From contig VHDE01000031.1 of NCBI GenBank assembly GCA_016871515.1, positions 1 to 54,561 of the forward strand: a stretch of DNA of 54,561 nucleotides. Direction: 5' to 3'. Below are positions 24,831-33,300 of the stretch, piece after piece (position 1 is the first letter of the stretch; each line of letters opens with the position of its first letter). This DNA comes from Verrucomicrobiota bacterium (GTDB taxonomy: Bacteria > Verrucomicrobiota > Verrucomicrobiia > Limisphaerales > SIBE01). The position numbers and the translations under genes are program-made. The notes under the pieces are model-generated. The model did not search any database. It saw nothing but the letters and a program-made list of their open reading frames with translations, and was not told the origin of the DNA.

Positions 24831-25490
24831 ATGAACGGTGGGGAGTCAAGGGAAGGACGGCCAATCAGAGTTTGTTTGGTCGAAGACGATCCTTTGTTCC
24901 GGGGCAAGATGGAGGTGGTCCTGCGCAACGTGAGCGGTTTCCAATGTGTCGGCTCTTTTGCGGATGACGAGTCGGCACTGCGCGCGGTGTTGGTAAGATC
25001 GCCTGACATCGTCGTCCTGGATTTCGGCTTGCCGCGGATGAAAGGCTATGAATTCCTGCGCAGGCTCAAAGAAGTGGCTCCGGATATCCGTGTCGTGGTC
25101 TTCACCGGAATTCCAGATGACAGCGTGCTATTCGATTCACTGGCGGCGGGCGCGGACGGCTTCTTTTACAAAGACGAGGTCGCACCCGCCAAGTTCCTGT
25201 CGGAGCTTGCCGCGGTCCAGCAGGGATACTGCCCATTGGCCCATCGAGCCCGAAAAGTGCTCCTGGAACAATTCCGCCAGACGCGCGCAAATTCAGTTGC
25301 TTGGGATTCATTGACCGATCGGGAACGGGAGGTCGCCAAGCTGCTCATCGATGGACTTCTCAATAAGGAAATCGCGGGCAAACTCAGCATCGGCGAAGGA
25401 ACAGTGCATTCCCATGTCCAGCACATTTACGAAAAACTTCACGTGCACACGCGAACAGAAGCCGCGATGAAGTTATGGGGTATTCGATAG
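24831..25490 (+). CDS. NarL/FixJ-type response regulator
   Basis: About 219 residues: receiver (VCLVEDDPLFRGKME, phosphoacceptor in IVVLDFGLPRMKG, VVVFTGIPDD, GADGFFYKDEV) and a C-terminal LuxR-type HTH (LTDREREVAKLLIDGLLNKEIAGKL, GTVHSHVQHIYEKLHVHTRTEA). It probably acts as a DNA-binding transcription regulator. No kinase is adjacent, so it is an orphan here. The paralogue at 10544-11170 shares the layout but only moderate sequence similarity. Its leader contains the 11-G run. Confidence 0.9.
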   Translation: MNGGESREGRPIRVCLVEDDPLFRGKMEVVLRNVSGFQCVGSFADDESALRAVLVRSPDIVVLDFGLPRMKGYEFLRRLKEVAPDIRVVVFTGIPDDSVLFDSLAAGADGFFYKDEVAPAKFLSELAAVQQGYCPLAHRARKVLLEQFRQTRANSVAWDSLTDREREVAKLLIDGLLNKEIAGKLSIGEGTVHSHVQHIYEKLHVHTRTEAAMKLWGIR

Positions 25491-25513
25491 CCCTATCGCA
25501 AATCCTCTCGGGC

Positions 25514-26149
25514 TTACTTCAATCGAAGTCGGTAAAACCTTTGCACTGCGGTTGTCGGCACTGTAACTCTGAAGTTGTCCGCTCCGATTTGCGGCGTTTC
25601 CGGTGTGGAAGTCCAATTCGCGTTCGCGAGGCTGTCACTGTATTCGACAACCGCGTTAGCGAAAGCCTTCGACCAGGAAAGAGTCACCGACTGGGCAAAA
25701 ACGGCAATCGTCAATTGAGGATTGACAGCCTGAACGTTCCAGGTCGTCAGCCCAACCAAGTTGGGCGGAGGCATCTTCCCGCCGCCCAAAGTGACCGTGA
25801 CCGGATTCGAAAATGCTTCCTTGCTTCCAGTGGTGTCAAAAACGCGTACGCGGAACGTTGCACGGGCGTCGATGTCGACGTCAGGCACTGCCACGGACCC
25901 GCCGAAGAAATATCCGGCCAACGCGTCAGACTGAAGCGCGACCGATTCGCCAATCCGTTTCGAACTGCCATCCGAGCTAACCAATAACAGCTCGGCCTCC
26001 CATGCCGAAACTTCGGCGCGATCGCTGATTTGAGGAAGTTTAAACGGCGCATCAACGCCCGCGACGCCATTGGCGAAGTTAACGGTCCCTTGAGCTGCCG
26101 CTTGCCTGCCGCCCAATACGAGCAGTCCTATAAATACCCAGGTTTTCAT
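25514..26149 (-). CDS. Small secreted protein of unknown function
   Basis: 211 residues with a signal peptide (MKTWVFIGLLVLGGRQAAAQ). The mature N-terminus GTVNFANGVAGVDAPFKLP is a pattern I associate with Verrucomicrobiota exported proteins. The C-terminal 65 residues (VTLSWSKAFANAVVEYSDSL, NWTSTPETPQ, QRFYRLRLK) match the short domain that ends several secreted proteins in this window (825-residue protein, giant LTD protein). That domain may be a sorting or anchoring module or simply a fibronectin-like fold; this is not known. It overlaps the upstream small gene by four bases (ATGA), so the two are coupled. Confidence 0.7.
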   Translation of the reverse strand: MKTWVFIGLLVLGGRQAAAQGTVNFANGVAGVDAPFKLPQISDRAEVSAWEAELLLVSSDGSSKRIGESVALQSDALAGYFFGGSVAVPDVDIDARATFRVRVFDTTGSKEAFSNPVTVTLGGGKMPPPNLVGLTTWNVQAVNPQLTIAVFAQSVTLSWSKAFANAVVEYSDSLANANWTSTPETPQIGADNFRVTVPTTAVQRFYRLRLK

Positions 26150-26448
26150 TGTGTATTGATACTAAAAACACACACCCAGTTAACCTCGCGGCCCGTCCGC
26201 ACAAAACAGCACTCGCCTCCTTGAACGGTCGGTTCGAAAGGATGCCACTCTTTGTTCGGCAAGAACGTGTAAACTTCAAAACGATTGGTCTTCCAGAGAT
26301 AGATGTTATCGAATGGAGCGACGTACAACCCAAGCGCACTCGTGATCCCGCCGGCTTGAGGCAACCTACTGGCTTTGAGCGACAGCCCTACCGGGGTATG
26401 ACGCGGCTTTTCTCCGCAATAGCGGATTGCCGATACGAAGGTTAGCAT
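26146..26448 (-). CDS. Small hypothetical protein upstream of and overlapping the secreted protein gene
   Basis: 100 codons. The C-terminal half (IYLWKTNRFEVYTFLPNKEW, HPFEPTVQGGECCFVRTG, VNWVCVF) resembles a module in Verrucomicrobiota exported proteins in which a W-x-PSEP-like motif precedes GEGFF. Here it lacks a signal peptide and may be a detached C-terminal fragment of a larger gene. The last codon overlaps the start of the 25514-26149 gene as ATGA, which supports real translation. The upstream boundary is uncertain; the start at 26448 is simply the first in frame. Confidence 0.45.
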   Translation of the reverse strand: MLTFVSAIRYCGEKPRHTPVGLSLKASRLPQAGGITSALGLYVAPFDNIYLWKTNRFEVYTFLPNKEWHPFEPTVQGGECCFVRTGREVNWVCVFSINTQ

Positions 26449-26545
26449 TTTGTTCGGAACATTCCGTTTTCAGTTCTTTACGCTTGCGGCATCAGTAAAC
26501 ACAAATGCCGCGACATTTCTGCTGAAGCACAACACGCTTTAGACC

Positions 26546-26968
26546 ATGGCCATAACGGATCTGGCGGCGCATGCCGAAACTCTCAGCCCGGCTCAACTGC
26601 GCGCCTTGAAGTTCGGCGCCGATCCTCAGACCCGAGAGATTGGATATCCGAAAAAGACGGTGTTTAGAACGGGGTTGCACCAGATTGACGACGAACTGTT
26701 GGAACAAGTGCTCTTGGGCTGGCAGAGCCAAGTGCTGGGACCGTGGCAGGATCAGATCGTCATCGTCGACGGCAAGAAAGTGCGTCATGCCGGAGTAGAG
26801 ATCGTCAATGCGGCCGATTCCCAGGGTCGATTTCTGGGGAGCATGGTGACGGCCCGCAAAAGCAACGAGATCCCGGCACCTTTCAAAGCCGGTTCAAATC
26901 CGCTCATGGCGGACGCGAACGACTCCATGCGCTCATTCACGCCAAATTGCCGAGCGTGCTCGACTTAG
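26546..26968 (+). pseudogene. ISAs1-type transposase fragment
   Basis: About 110 residues match the N-terminal half of ISAs1-family DDE transposases: TVFRTGLHQIDDELLEQVLLGW, QIVIVDGKKVRHA with the first catalytic Asp, FLGSMVTARKSNEIPA. It then runs into unrelated residues and stops; the second Asp, Glu and the upstream alpha-helical part are missing. No terminal inverted repeats are evident. It is a decayed remnant rather than an active insertion sequence, between small secreted protein genes and the duplicated-domain secreted protein. Confidence 0.6.
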
Positions 26969-27075
26969 GAAACAGAAAAGACGCGTCTAGTTCCATGTTT
27001 TCCATTGCTTAAGGTCGTTGCTTATGATTTTGTACGGGAAAATTTCGCACAACCAAATCCAAAGGGCTAACAACT

Positions 27076-29553
27076 ATGAAGACGACGAGATGGATGCTGT
27101 TCGCGCTTACTCTGCTGACGCTCAGTTCGCAGTTTGTAGTTCAATCACACGCCGGTCTATTCAAGATCGATTTCGGCCAACTTGAAAACGAAAGGGAAAT
27201 TGTCGATGTCGATGGAAATCCCACCGGCAAGTTTCCCGGCCCTCTTGCGGATTGGGATATCATTGGGACTTGGACCTTCGCGGACCCAACGGCTAATGGA
27301 GGCAAAGGTGTCGCGAATACCGCGGGCACAGAGGTAACTTGGAAACTAAAAGACTTCTCCACAGGCGGCAGTGACAATGATGTAACGTTGACCATGATGG
27401 ATAACAAGGCACTTGCCGAAAAAGCCAATCCGGACACACCGCCTTATATGATGGGCCAGACCGCCAACAACCCAACGAAGGAAGGGTTGGCTTCCGTGTA
27501 CGACGGAGTTCTCGTTCCCGCTATTGTCAAAGACGACTATCTGTATCGTAACCCTGACACCCCCGGAACCGAAGTGCTCATGCGCTTTGCCAATTTGAAT
27601 CCTGGGTTCTACAACGTGACAGTGTTCGAAGGTCGAACCACTGACGGCAATGGAAGATATGGCAAGGTTTGGGTGGATGATATCAACGGCAAGAAAGAGC
27701 CCGCGGAACAAAACACAGGCAACTATGCTGGGACGCGCGCCAGCGGAGGTGCGATTCCCTTGGGACAACCGCGCACGATTACCGTGGAAATCAAGACCGG
27801 TGAGTATCTTTGGTTCGCTGAAATGGAGGACAATTCAGGAGGCATCAGCGGACTGATCATCCGGTCCGTTCCCCCTCGGGCCCCAGCCATCGACATATCG
27901 GCCTCGAAAGGTTTGTACAAAATTGATTTCGGCCACCTTGAAAACGAAAGAGTGCCAGTAGATGCAGACGGAAATCCAACCGGTCCCGCTCCGGGGCCTT
28001 TGAAGGATTGGAATGTGATAGCGACTTGGACTTTCGCAGATCCAAATGCGAACGTAACCGCGGGTTCTGCTAGTATCCTTGGGACAGCTAACACCGTCGG
28101 CACCGAAGTGACTTGGAAACTGACTGACTTCTCTAAAGAGGCCAACAAAAATGTCACCATGACCATCATGGATAACGTGGCACTTTCAACGTCACTCGGC
28201 TTGGACCCGCCGGCGGGCCAGACCGCCAACAACCCGACCAAAGATGGATTGGATGCTGTCTATGACGAAGTCTTGGTTCCAGCAATCGTCAAAGACGACT
28301 ATCAGTATCGCACCCCGGACACGGCTGGAACCGAACTGTTGATGCGATTTGCCGGCCTTAACCCAGGCGCCTATAACGTGACGGTGTTCGAAGGCCGGAC
28401 AACCGACAGCAATGGAAGATTTGGCAAGATCTGGGTGGATGATATCAATGGCAAGAAGGCGCCTGCGGCACAAAACACCGGCAACTATTCCGGAGTGAAT
28501 TTGGATGTCGGCGGAGTTCCCACTCCCGTGGGACAGCCGAGAACAATCACCGTTGATATCAAAGCCGGCGAGTATCTTTGGTTCGCGGAGATGGAAGATA
28601 ATTCAGGGGGCATTAGTGGCATGATCATTCGAGGGCTGCCTTCCACATCTTCGCCGGCGCCGAGCGAGATTCCAGCGGCGGGGCTTCGTCTATGGGTGCG
28701 GGCTGACGTAGGCGTCACTGCTTCGGCCAGCGGGGCTGTCACGGCCTGGGCTGACCAGTCGGGCAGCAACAACAACGCCGTCCAAGCCACTGAGAGCAGA
28801 GCGCCCAAACTGGTAGCCAACGCTCTCAATGGAAAGCCCGTCCTGCGCTTTGATGGCGTGGATGATTACCTGGATGTGGCGCAAGCTCAGAGCTTGGCGA
28901 TCACCGGCGACATTTCCTCATTCTTCGTCGTGAAGTTCGACGACTTCGCAACCTACCGTGCGGTTTGGGGCAAGACGGCGGGCCCGGCGGGCAACCTCCC
29001 CGCACCGACCGATTACTACACCGTACCCAACACTGGCGTCCCGCGCCTCTACCGCGGCAACGGTACGTCAACCAGTCTGGGCTTCGTGGATGCCGCCAAG
29101 GGATTGACGGCGGCGACCTATCTGATCGCGGGTTTCGCTCAGGAAGGCACGAATCTAACTCACTACCTGGCTGGCCAACCCAACGGCAGCGGTCGGCTCA
29201 CGGCCACGCTCGGAGATGGCGGCAAAGCGCTCAAGATCGGCTCGCGCGAGGACTTCGTAACCAAGATGAAGGGTGACATCGCCGAATTGGTGATCTATGA
29301 CCGCGCCCTCCCCGACGCGGAACGCAACCAAGTGGTGGATTATCTGAAGAACAAATATGGCCTCGGGGTTTCGACTCCGAGCGCAATAACCATCGCGCGT
29401 TCTTCCACAGGTGTGACCCTCTCTTGGCAGGGCACAGCGAGGCTGGAATCTGCGGATGCAGTGACGGGGCCCTGGACCACAGAGGCCGGCGCGACCAGTC
29501 CGCGAACTGTCACTCCAAGCGGAAACCGCAAATTCTACCGGCTGAAACCGTAG
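27076..29553 (+). CDS. Secreted protein with a tandem-duplicated ~240-residue domain and a LamG-like domain
   Basis: 825 residues with a signal peptide (ending near QSHAG). Residues about 27-265 and 279-521 are two copies of one domain: each opens with GL(F/Y)KIDFG(Q/H)LENER, carries ADWDIIGTWTFADP- or KDWNVIATWTFADP-like motifs, YNVTVFEGRTTD and WVDDINGK, and ends EYLWFAEMEDNSGGISG. Residues about 534-760 are a LamG/concanavalin-like domain (LRLWVRADVGVTA, VLRFDGVDDYLDV, KIGSREDF). The last 55 residues form the short C-terminal module (VTLSWQGTARLESADAVTGP, KFYRLKP). Likely an extracellular or cell-surface carbohydrate-binding protein; no catalytic motif is seen. AAAGGG lies 8 bases before the ATG. 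The duplicated domain is not one I can name. Confidence 0.85.
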   Translation: MKTTRWMLFALTLLTLSSQFVVQSHAGLFKIDFGQLENEREIVDVDGNPTGKFPGPLADWDIIGTWTFADPTANGGKGVANTAGTEVTWKLKDFSTGGSDNDVTLTMMDNKALAEKANPDTPPYMMGQTANNPTKEGLASVYDGVLVPAIVKDDYLYRNPDTPGTEVLMRFANLNPGFYNVTVFEGRTTDGNGRYGKVWVDDINGKKEPAEQNTGNYAGTRASGGAIPLGQPRTITVEIKTGEYLWFAEMEDNSGGISGLIIRSVPPRAPAIDISASKGLYKIDFGHLENERVPVDADGNPTGPAPGPLKDWNVIATWTFADPNANVTAGSASILGTANTVGTEVTWKLTDFSKEANKNVTMTIMDNVALSTSLGLDPPAGQTANNPTKDGLDAVYDEVLVPAIVKDDYQYRTPDTAGTELLMRFAGLNPGAYNVTVFEGRTTDSNGRFGKIWVDDINGKKAPAAQNTGNYSGVNLDVGGVPTPVGQPRTITVDIKAGEYLWFAEMEDNSGGISGMIIRGLPSTSSPAPSEIPAAGLRLWVRADVGVTASASGAVTAWADQSGSNNNAVQATESRAPKLVANALNGKPVLRFDGVDDYLDVAQAQSLAITGDISSFFVVKFDDFATYRAVWGKTAGPAGNLPAPTDYYTVPNTGVPRLYRGNGTSTSLGFVDAAKGLTAATYLIAGFAQEGTNLTHYLAGQPNGSGRLTATLGDGGKALKIGSREDFVTKMKGDIAELVIYDRALPDAERNQVVDYLKNKYGLGVSTPSAITIARSSTGVTLSWQGTARLESADAVTGPWTTEAGATSPRTVTPSGNRKFYRLKP

Positions 29554-29772
29554 TTGGCGGAACGAAAGCCGATACGTGCATAGGTGCAGGGACCGCAGCG
29601 CTTGCGCGCGTTTACGCTGTGCTCCCTGACCGACAGTCTTCATCGCACCGTAATTGGCGGCGGAAGCCATGCCTGTGAAGGCGCGGCAAATTCATGGCCT
29701 GAGAATTAACCAATGCGAAGAGAGTTAGCCCGCGGCTTCCCAGGCCTTCACCAGGCGCAGCGACACGAAGCG
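29554..29772. other. Short gap with GC-rich inverted pieces
   Basis: No gene seen between the convergent secreted-protein gene and HDOD-like remnant. A CCGCAGCGCTTGCGCGCG / GTTTACGCTGTGCTCC arrangement at 29598-29626 resembles the hairpin at 3571-3588 and the repeat at 38929-39037. Confidence 0.4.
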
Positions 29773-30081
29773 CTATTTGGCGGAAAACGCGTTCAAATCT
29801 TGCTCCGCTCTCTCGATTTCCGCCTTCAAATCCACATCGAACGGTTTTTCGGTTGGGAATTGACTGAGGAAAAACCATTCGGCTGATTTTTCGACGGGCG
29901 GATTGAGTGTTTTCACGTCAGGCAAGTAGGTGCTGCCGATGTTGGTCAATCGATCTGCCACCGCGATGCACGCAGCCAGAACCGCTTCCAATCCACTTTG
30001 ATTTTGAAATGTCCAAACGTGTCAATCGTTCCGACGGCAAACGCAATGCGCCGAATCTCCCGAATGCCAATCATCATCAGC
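29773..30081 (-). pseudogene. Possible HDOD-domain remnant
   Basis: The segment LMMIGIREIRRIAFAVGTID followed by KVDWKRFWL is typical of HDOD signalling domains. It begins exactly where a copy of the GCATCC-family repeat ends (30081). After FWL the frame changes; the alternative frame, open to 29773, encodes ADRLTNIGSTYLPDV and PVEKSAEWFFLSQFPTEKPF, which could be a C-terminal extension of the same protein. Both ends and a frame are therefore compromised. Family assignment is moderate; it could also be a fragment of another HD-type protein. Confidence 0.4.
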
Positions 30082-30152
30082 GCATCTCGAAGTTGTCGGT
30101 AGCGGCAGGATGCCCGGCCGCTACGAGTGTGCCGGCAACTTAGGGATGCACC
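30081..30152. repeat. Dispersed palindromic repeat, GCATCC family
   Basis: GCATCTCGAAGTTGTCGGTAGC ... GGCAGGATGCC ... GGCAACTTAGGGATGC. Related copies at 39152-39210 and 39300-39350. It lies at the end of the HDOD-like remnant. Confidence 0.65.
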
Positions 30153-30284
30153 GAACCGGACGAGTGCATTTGCCGGTCCTGCCGGGTGCGGACCGTCCCC
30201 ATCCGCAGCGCGAGCCCGCGCACGAGCGATGATGGCGGTTGTGCGTGTGCTGGAGCTTGGGCTGTGCCGCGGCGGATCCAATGC

Positions 30285-30307
30285 GGGGGCGGGCCGTCCC
30301 CGCCCCC
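30285..30307 (-). terminator. Hairpin after the giant surface protein gene
   Basis: A 9-bp GC-only stem (GGGGGCGGG at 30285-30293, CCCGCCCCC at 30299-30307, loop CCGTC) lies 6 bases past the stop codon of the gene at 30314. No U-run follows, so if it terminates, it does so as a simple hairpin. Confidence 0.45.
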
Positions 30308-30313
30308 CTCATG

Positions 30314-33300
30314 CTATTTCACGATCACGCGATAGTATCGTTCGGCCTCGGCGCTGGGAATCGTATCAACAAAGGAGTGGGTTGCGGTCGTGGCGACGGC
30401 TTCGGTTAAAGCTCTCCAGGCGGGCGCGGCTAAGTTCGACGTGACTTGCAGTTCGTAGCGTGAACCTGCCTTTGTATTCCAGGTAAGTTTGACTTGGGCA
30501 GAATTCAGCAGCTCCGCATGCAAAATCGGCTCAAGCGCTGCGGTTGTTTGATTGGGCGCAGCCGGAGTTGGATTGGCTATTGTCACGCGCTGAAATGGGT
30601 TTCCATCCTGCAACGAACCAAACGATTGCCCATCCGCCACCGCATAACCGAGATAATCCACAATGGCGCGTCGGCCGTTCTGAACGCGGGCCAAAGCAAC
30701 CGAGCCACTCTCGGCTCGCAAACGGAAGTTGGCATGTGGCACGCCTGCGATGGACTCGATGGGCTCGCCATCAGCCCAGATCAGGAGATAGCCGCGTGGT
30801 GCAATGATAGCGTTCGGCGGAAACAGCCATTTAGCCAGAAAGCCGTAGTCATCAGTCAGCGACCAATCCGTGAGGTTCAGCGCCTCGCTTCCCGCGTTGA
30901 ACAACTCGATCCACGGTTCACGTTCGCCCGCGTTATCCGCGAGCCCGGAAATATTGTTGGGCAAAACTTCGTTGATCCAAATCGCCGGAAACGGCGGCAG
31001 CGTGCGGGCGACTGAATTCGGAGCGCCCGGAGTGAAGGCGGCCGCCGAAACCGAAATCAAGTCGGCGGCCGCGCCAAAGACAATATCGCTGCTCGTCGCA
31101 TTTACCTGATGAACCTCGACTGCCAGAACATTCTCGCCTTGGCGCAAACCGGTCGCAGGCACTTCGAATGGCCCTTCAGCGATTGCGTCACCGGCGGTGC
31201 GTGAGGCGAACGTCGCCGATGTGACTGTGCCCGCTGGCATGCCAAGACGATAAATCTCGTTGCCGTTGAGATAAAAAACTGCCCCGTCGTCGATGATGGT
31301 TGTGAGCCGCAGCTTCGCGCCCGTTGGATTGCCCTGGAACTCAAATCGACCTCGAAAATAGTAAGTCGTTCGGCCAAGTGTGAGCGGCGTCGTCTTCGGC
31401 CCGGGCAAATTCGCGGTCTCGACAGAAAGCAGCGCTCCCCCGGCTGGCCAGACCGTATCGTTGAAGGATGGGCTGTTCCACGTCGCGCCCGGACTTGTCG
31501 CGTTCTGCCAATACTTCCAAGTCGCATTCATCGGAATGACCGTGACCGGCGCATTGGTGGTGTTGCTTTGGCCAGCCGCCCAGTTGGCAACGCGGAGACG
31601 GTCCTGACGCGGATCGATCACTTGGAGCGACGCCCCTTGACTCGCCGCGGCTTGAGGCCAGGGAGCGCTCAAAGAGAAGAGAAGCTCATCAACAATCAAT
31701 TCCGGACCGTCGCCAACCGCTGGCTTGATCAAGCGCACGCGGCCGCCATCAGCGGGCAAATTGACGGTGGCATTTCCAACCACTCGCACGGAATTGCCGT
31801 AGGCGGAGCGAAAAGCGCTGGCATCTCTCGCCACACAAACATAATCGTTCGGATCGAGCAGAGTCCCGCTCGGAAAAACAAAATCATAACCTTCGAGCCG
31901 CCATCCACTGAGGTCCGCGGAATTGACTGCCGAATGATTGTGCAGCTCGACAAACTCCGCATTGGCCGCGGCTGGGCGATGCATGATTTCGTTGATGGTA
32001 ATTCGCGGCAGCGAGGGCAGAACGACAATCTGAAAGTTTTGTTCGGCGGAACGCTCGGGCGTTGCACCGTCCGTAACGCGAATCGTGATCAGGTTTGTGC
32101 CCGCAATCGGATCATCCGAGAGCTTCCATGAAAAAATGCCAGTCAGCGGGTCGAGACTGGCGCCCTGAGGCAATGGCGCGACGGTGCTGAAGGTGAGCGC
32201 CTGCGGCGGCAAGTCTTGGTCAGACGCGCGATTCGTGAACGTGAGAAGATCGTTGGCGCGCACGGTGAAATTTGGAATCGGCTCCAAGACGGGCGCCGCG
32301 TTGACTTCGCGAACTCCGACCAAGAAGCTCGTGGTCGAACTCGGGCGGCCGCCGGGTTCGCTGACGCGAACCGTGATGTTGTAATCGCGCGGTCCATCAG
32401 CTTCCAGCGTCGTCCAGGTAAGGATCCCGCTGTTTGCGTCAATCGTGGCGCGCTCCGGCGAGTTTTCGAGCGCAAAATTAAGTTGAGCCGGCGGATTGTC
32501 TGGATCGCGCGCGTCAATAGGGATTCGCAGAGTGGCGCCTTCATCGATCGATTGGGGCGTAACCTCGACGATCATCGGGGCATTATTAATTTCCCGGACG
32601 ACGACATTGAACGTGCGCGCGACCGAAAGCGCGGGCGTCCCGCTGTCGGCCACGTGAACTGTGATATTGTGTGTTGCCGGGCCATGTTCTTCGCCGGGCG
32701 TCCAGGTGAATTCACCGGTTATCGGATCGATCGCTGCGCCAGTCGGTGCGCCCGCGCCAAGTGAAAAAGTCAATTTCTGTATCGGTTGATCGGGATCAGT
32801 AGCAGTCACACGAAATGACATTGGATTGGTCTCGTCGATAGCAGCATCAGCGATTGGTGCGAGCACGGGAGGTTGGTTGACTTCGGAAACGCGAATGTTG
32901 AAAGAACGCGAAGCCGAACGCGGCGGATTTCCGCTGTCCGTCACTCGAACCGCTACGGCATGCAGGCCCGGCCCATGAGTTTCGTTGGGAGTCCACGAGA
33001 ATTCGCCTGTCGCCGAATTTATCGTCGAGCCAGCCGGCGCATTGGCTAATGCAAAGGTCAGCGTTTGCGGAGGTGTGTCCGCATCCGAGGCATTCACGCG
33101 GAAGGCAATTGTTTGGCCTTCGTTGGTTGTACGCTCGTTCAGCAAATCGATCACCGGCGGACGATTCGCAATCAACGCGGAATTTGGTTTTCCTGGCGTG
33201 GCCACCGTAAAGGCGAGAAAAGGCGGCTCACTCGCGTCCGGCAATCGTCCCTCGCTATAGTCTACAGTTTGCGGACCAAAAGACACGCCGCTTACGAGCG

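Noticed and set aside
26880-26905. GGTTCAAATCC resembling a tRNA T-loop
   Set aside because: No acceptor stem, D-arm or anticodon arm can be formed around it; it lies in the transposase fragment.
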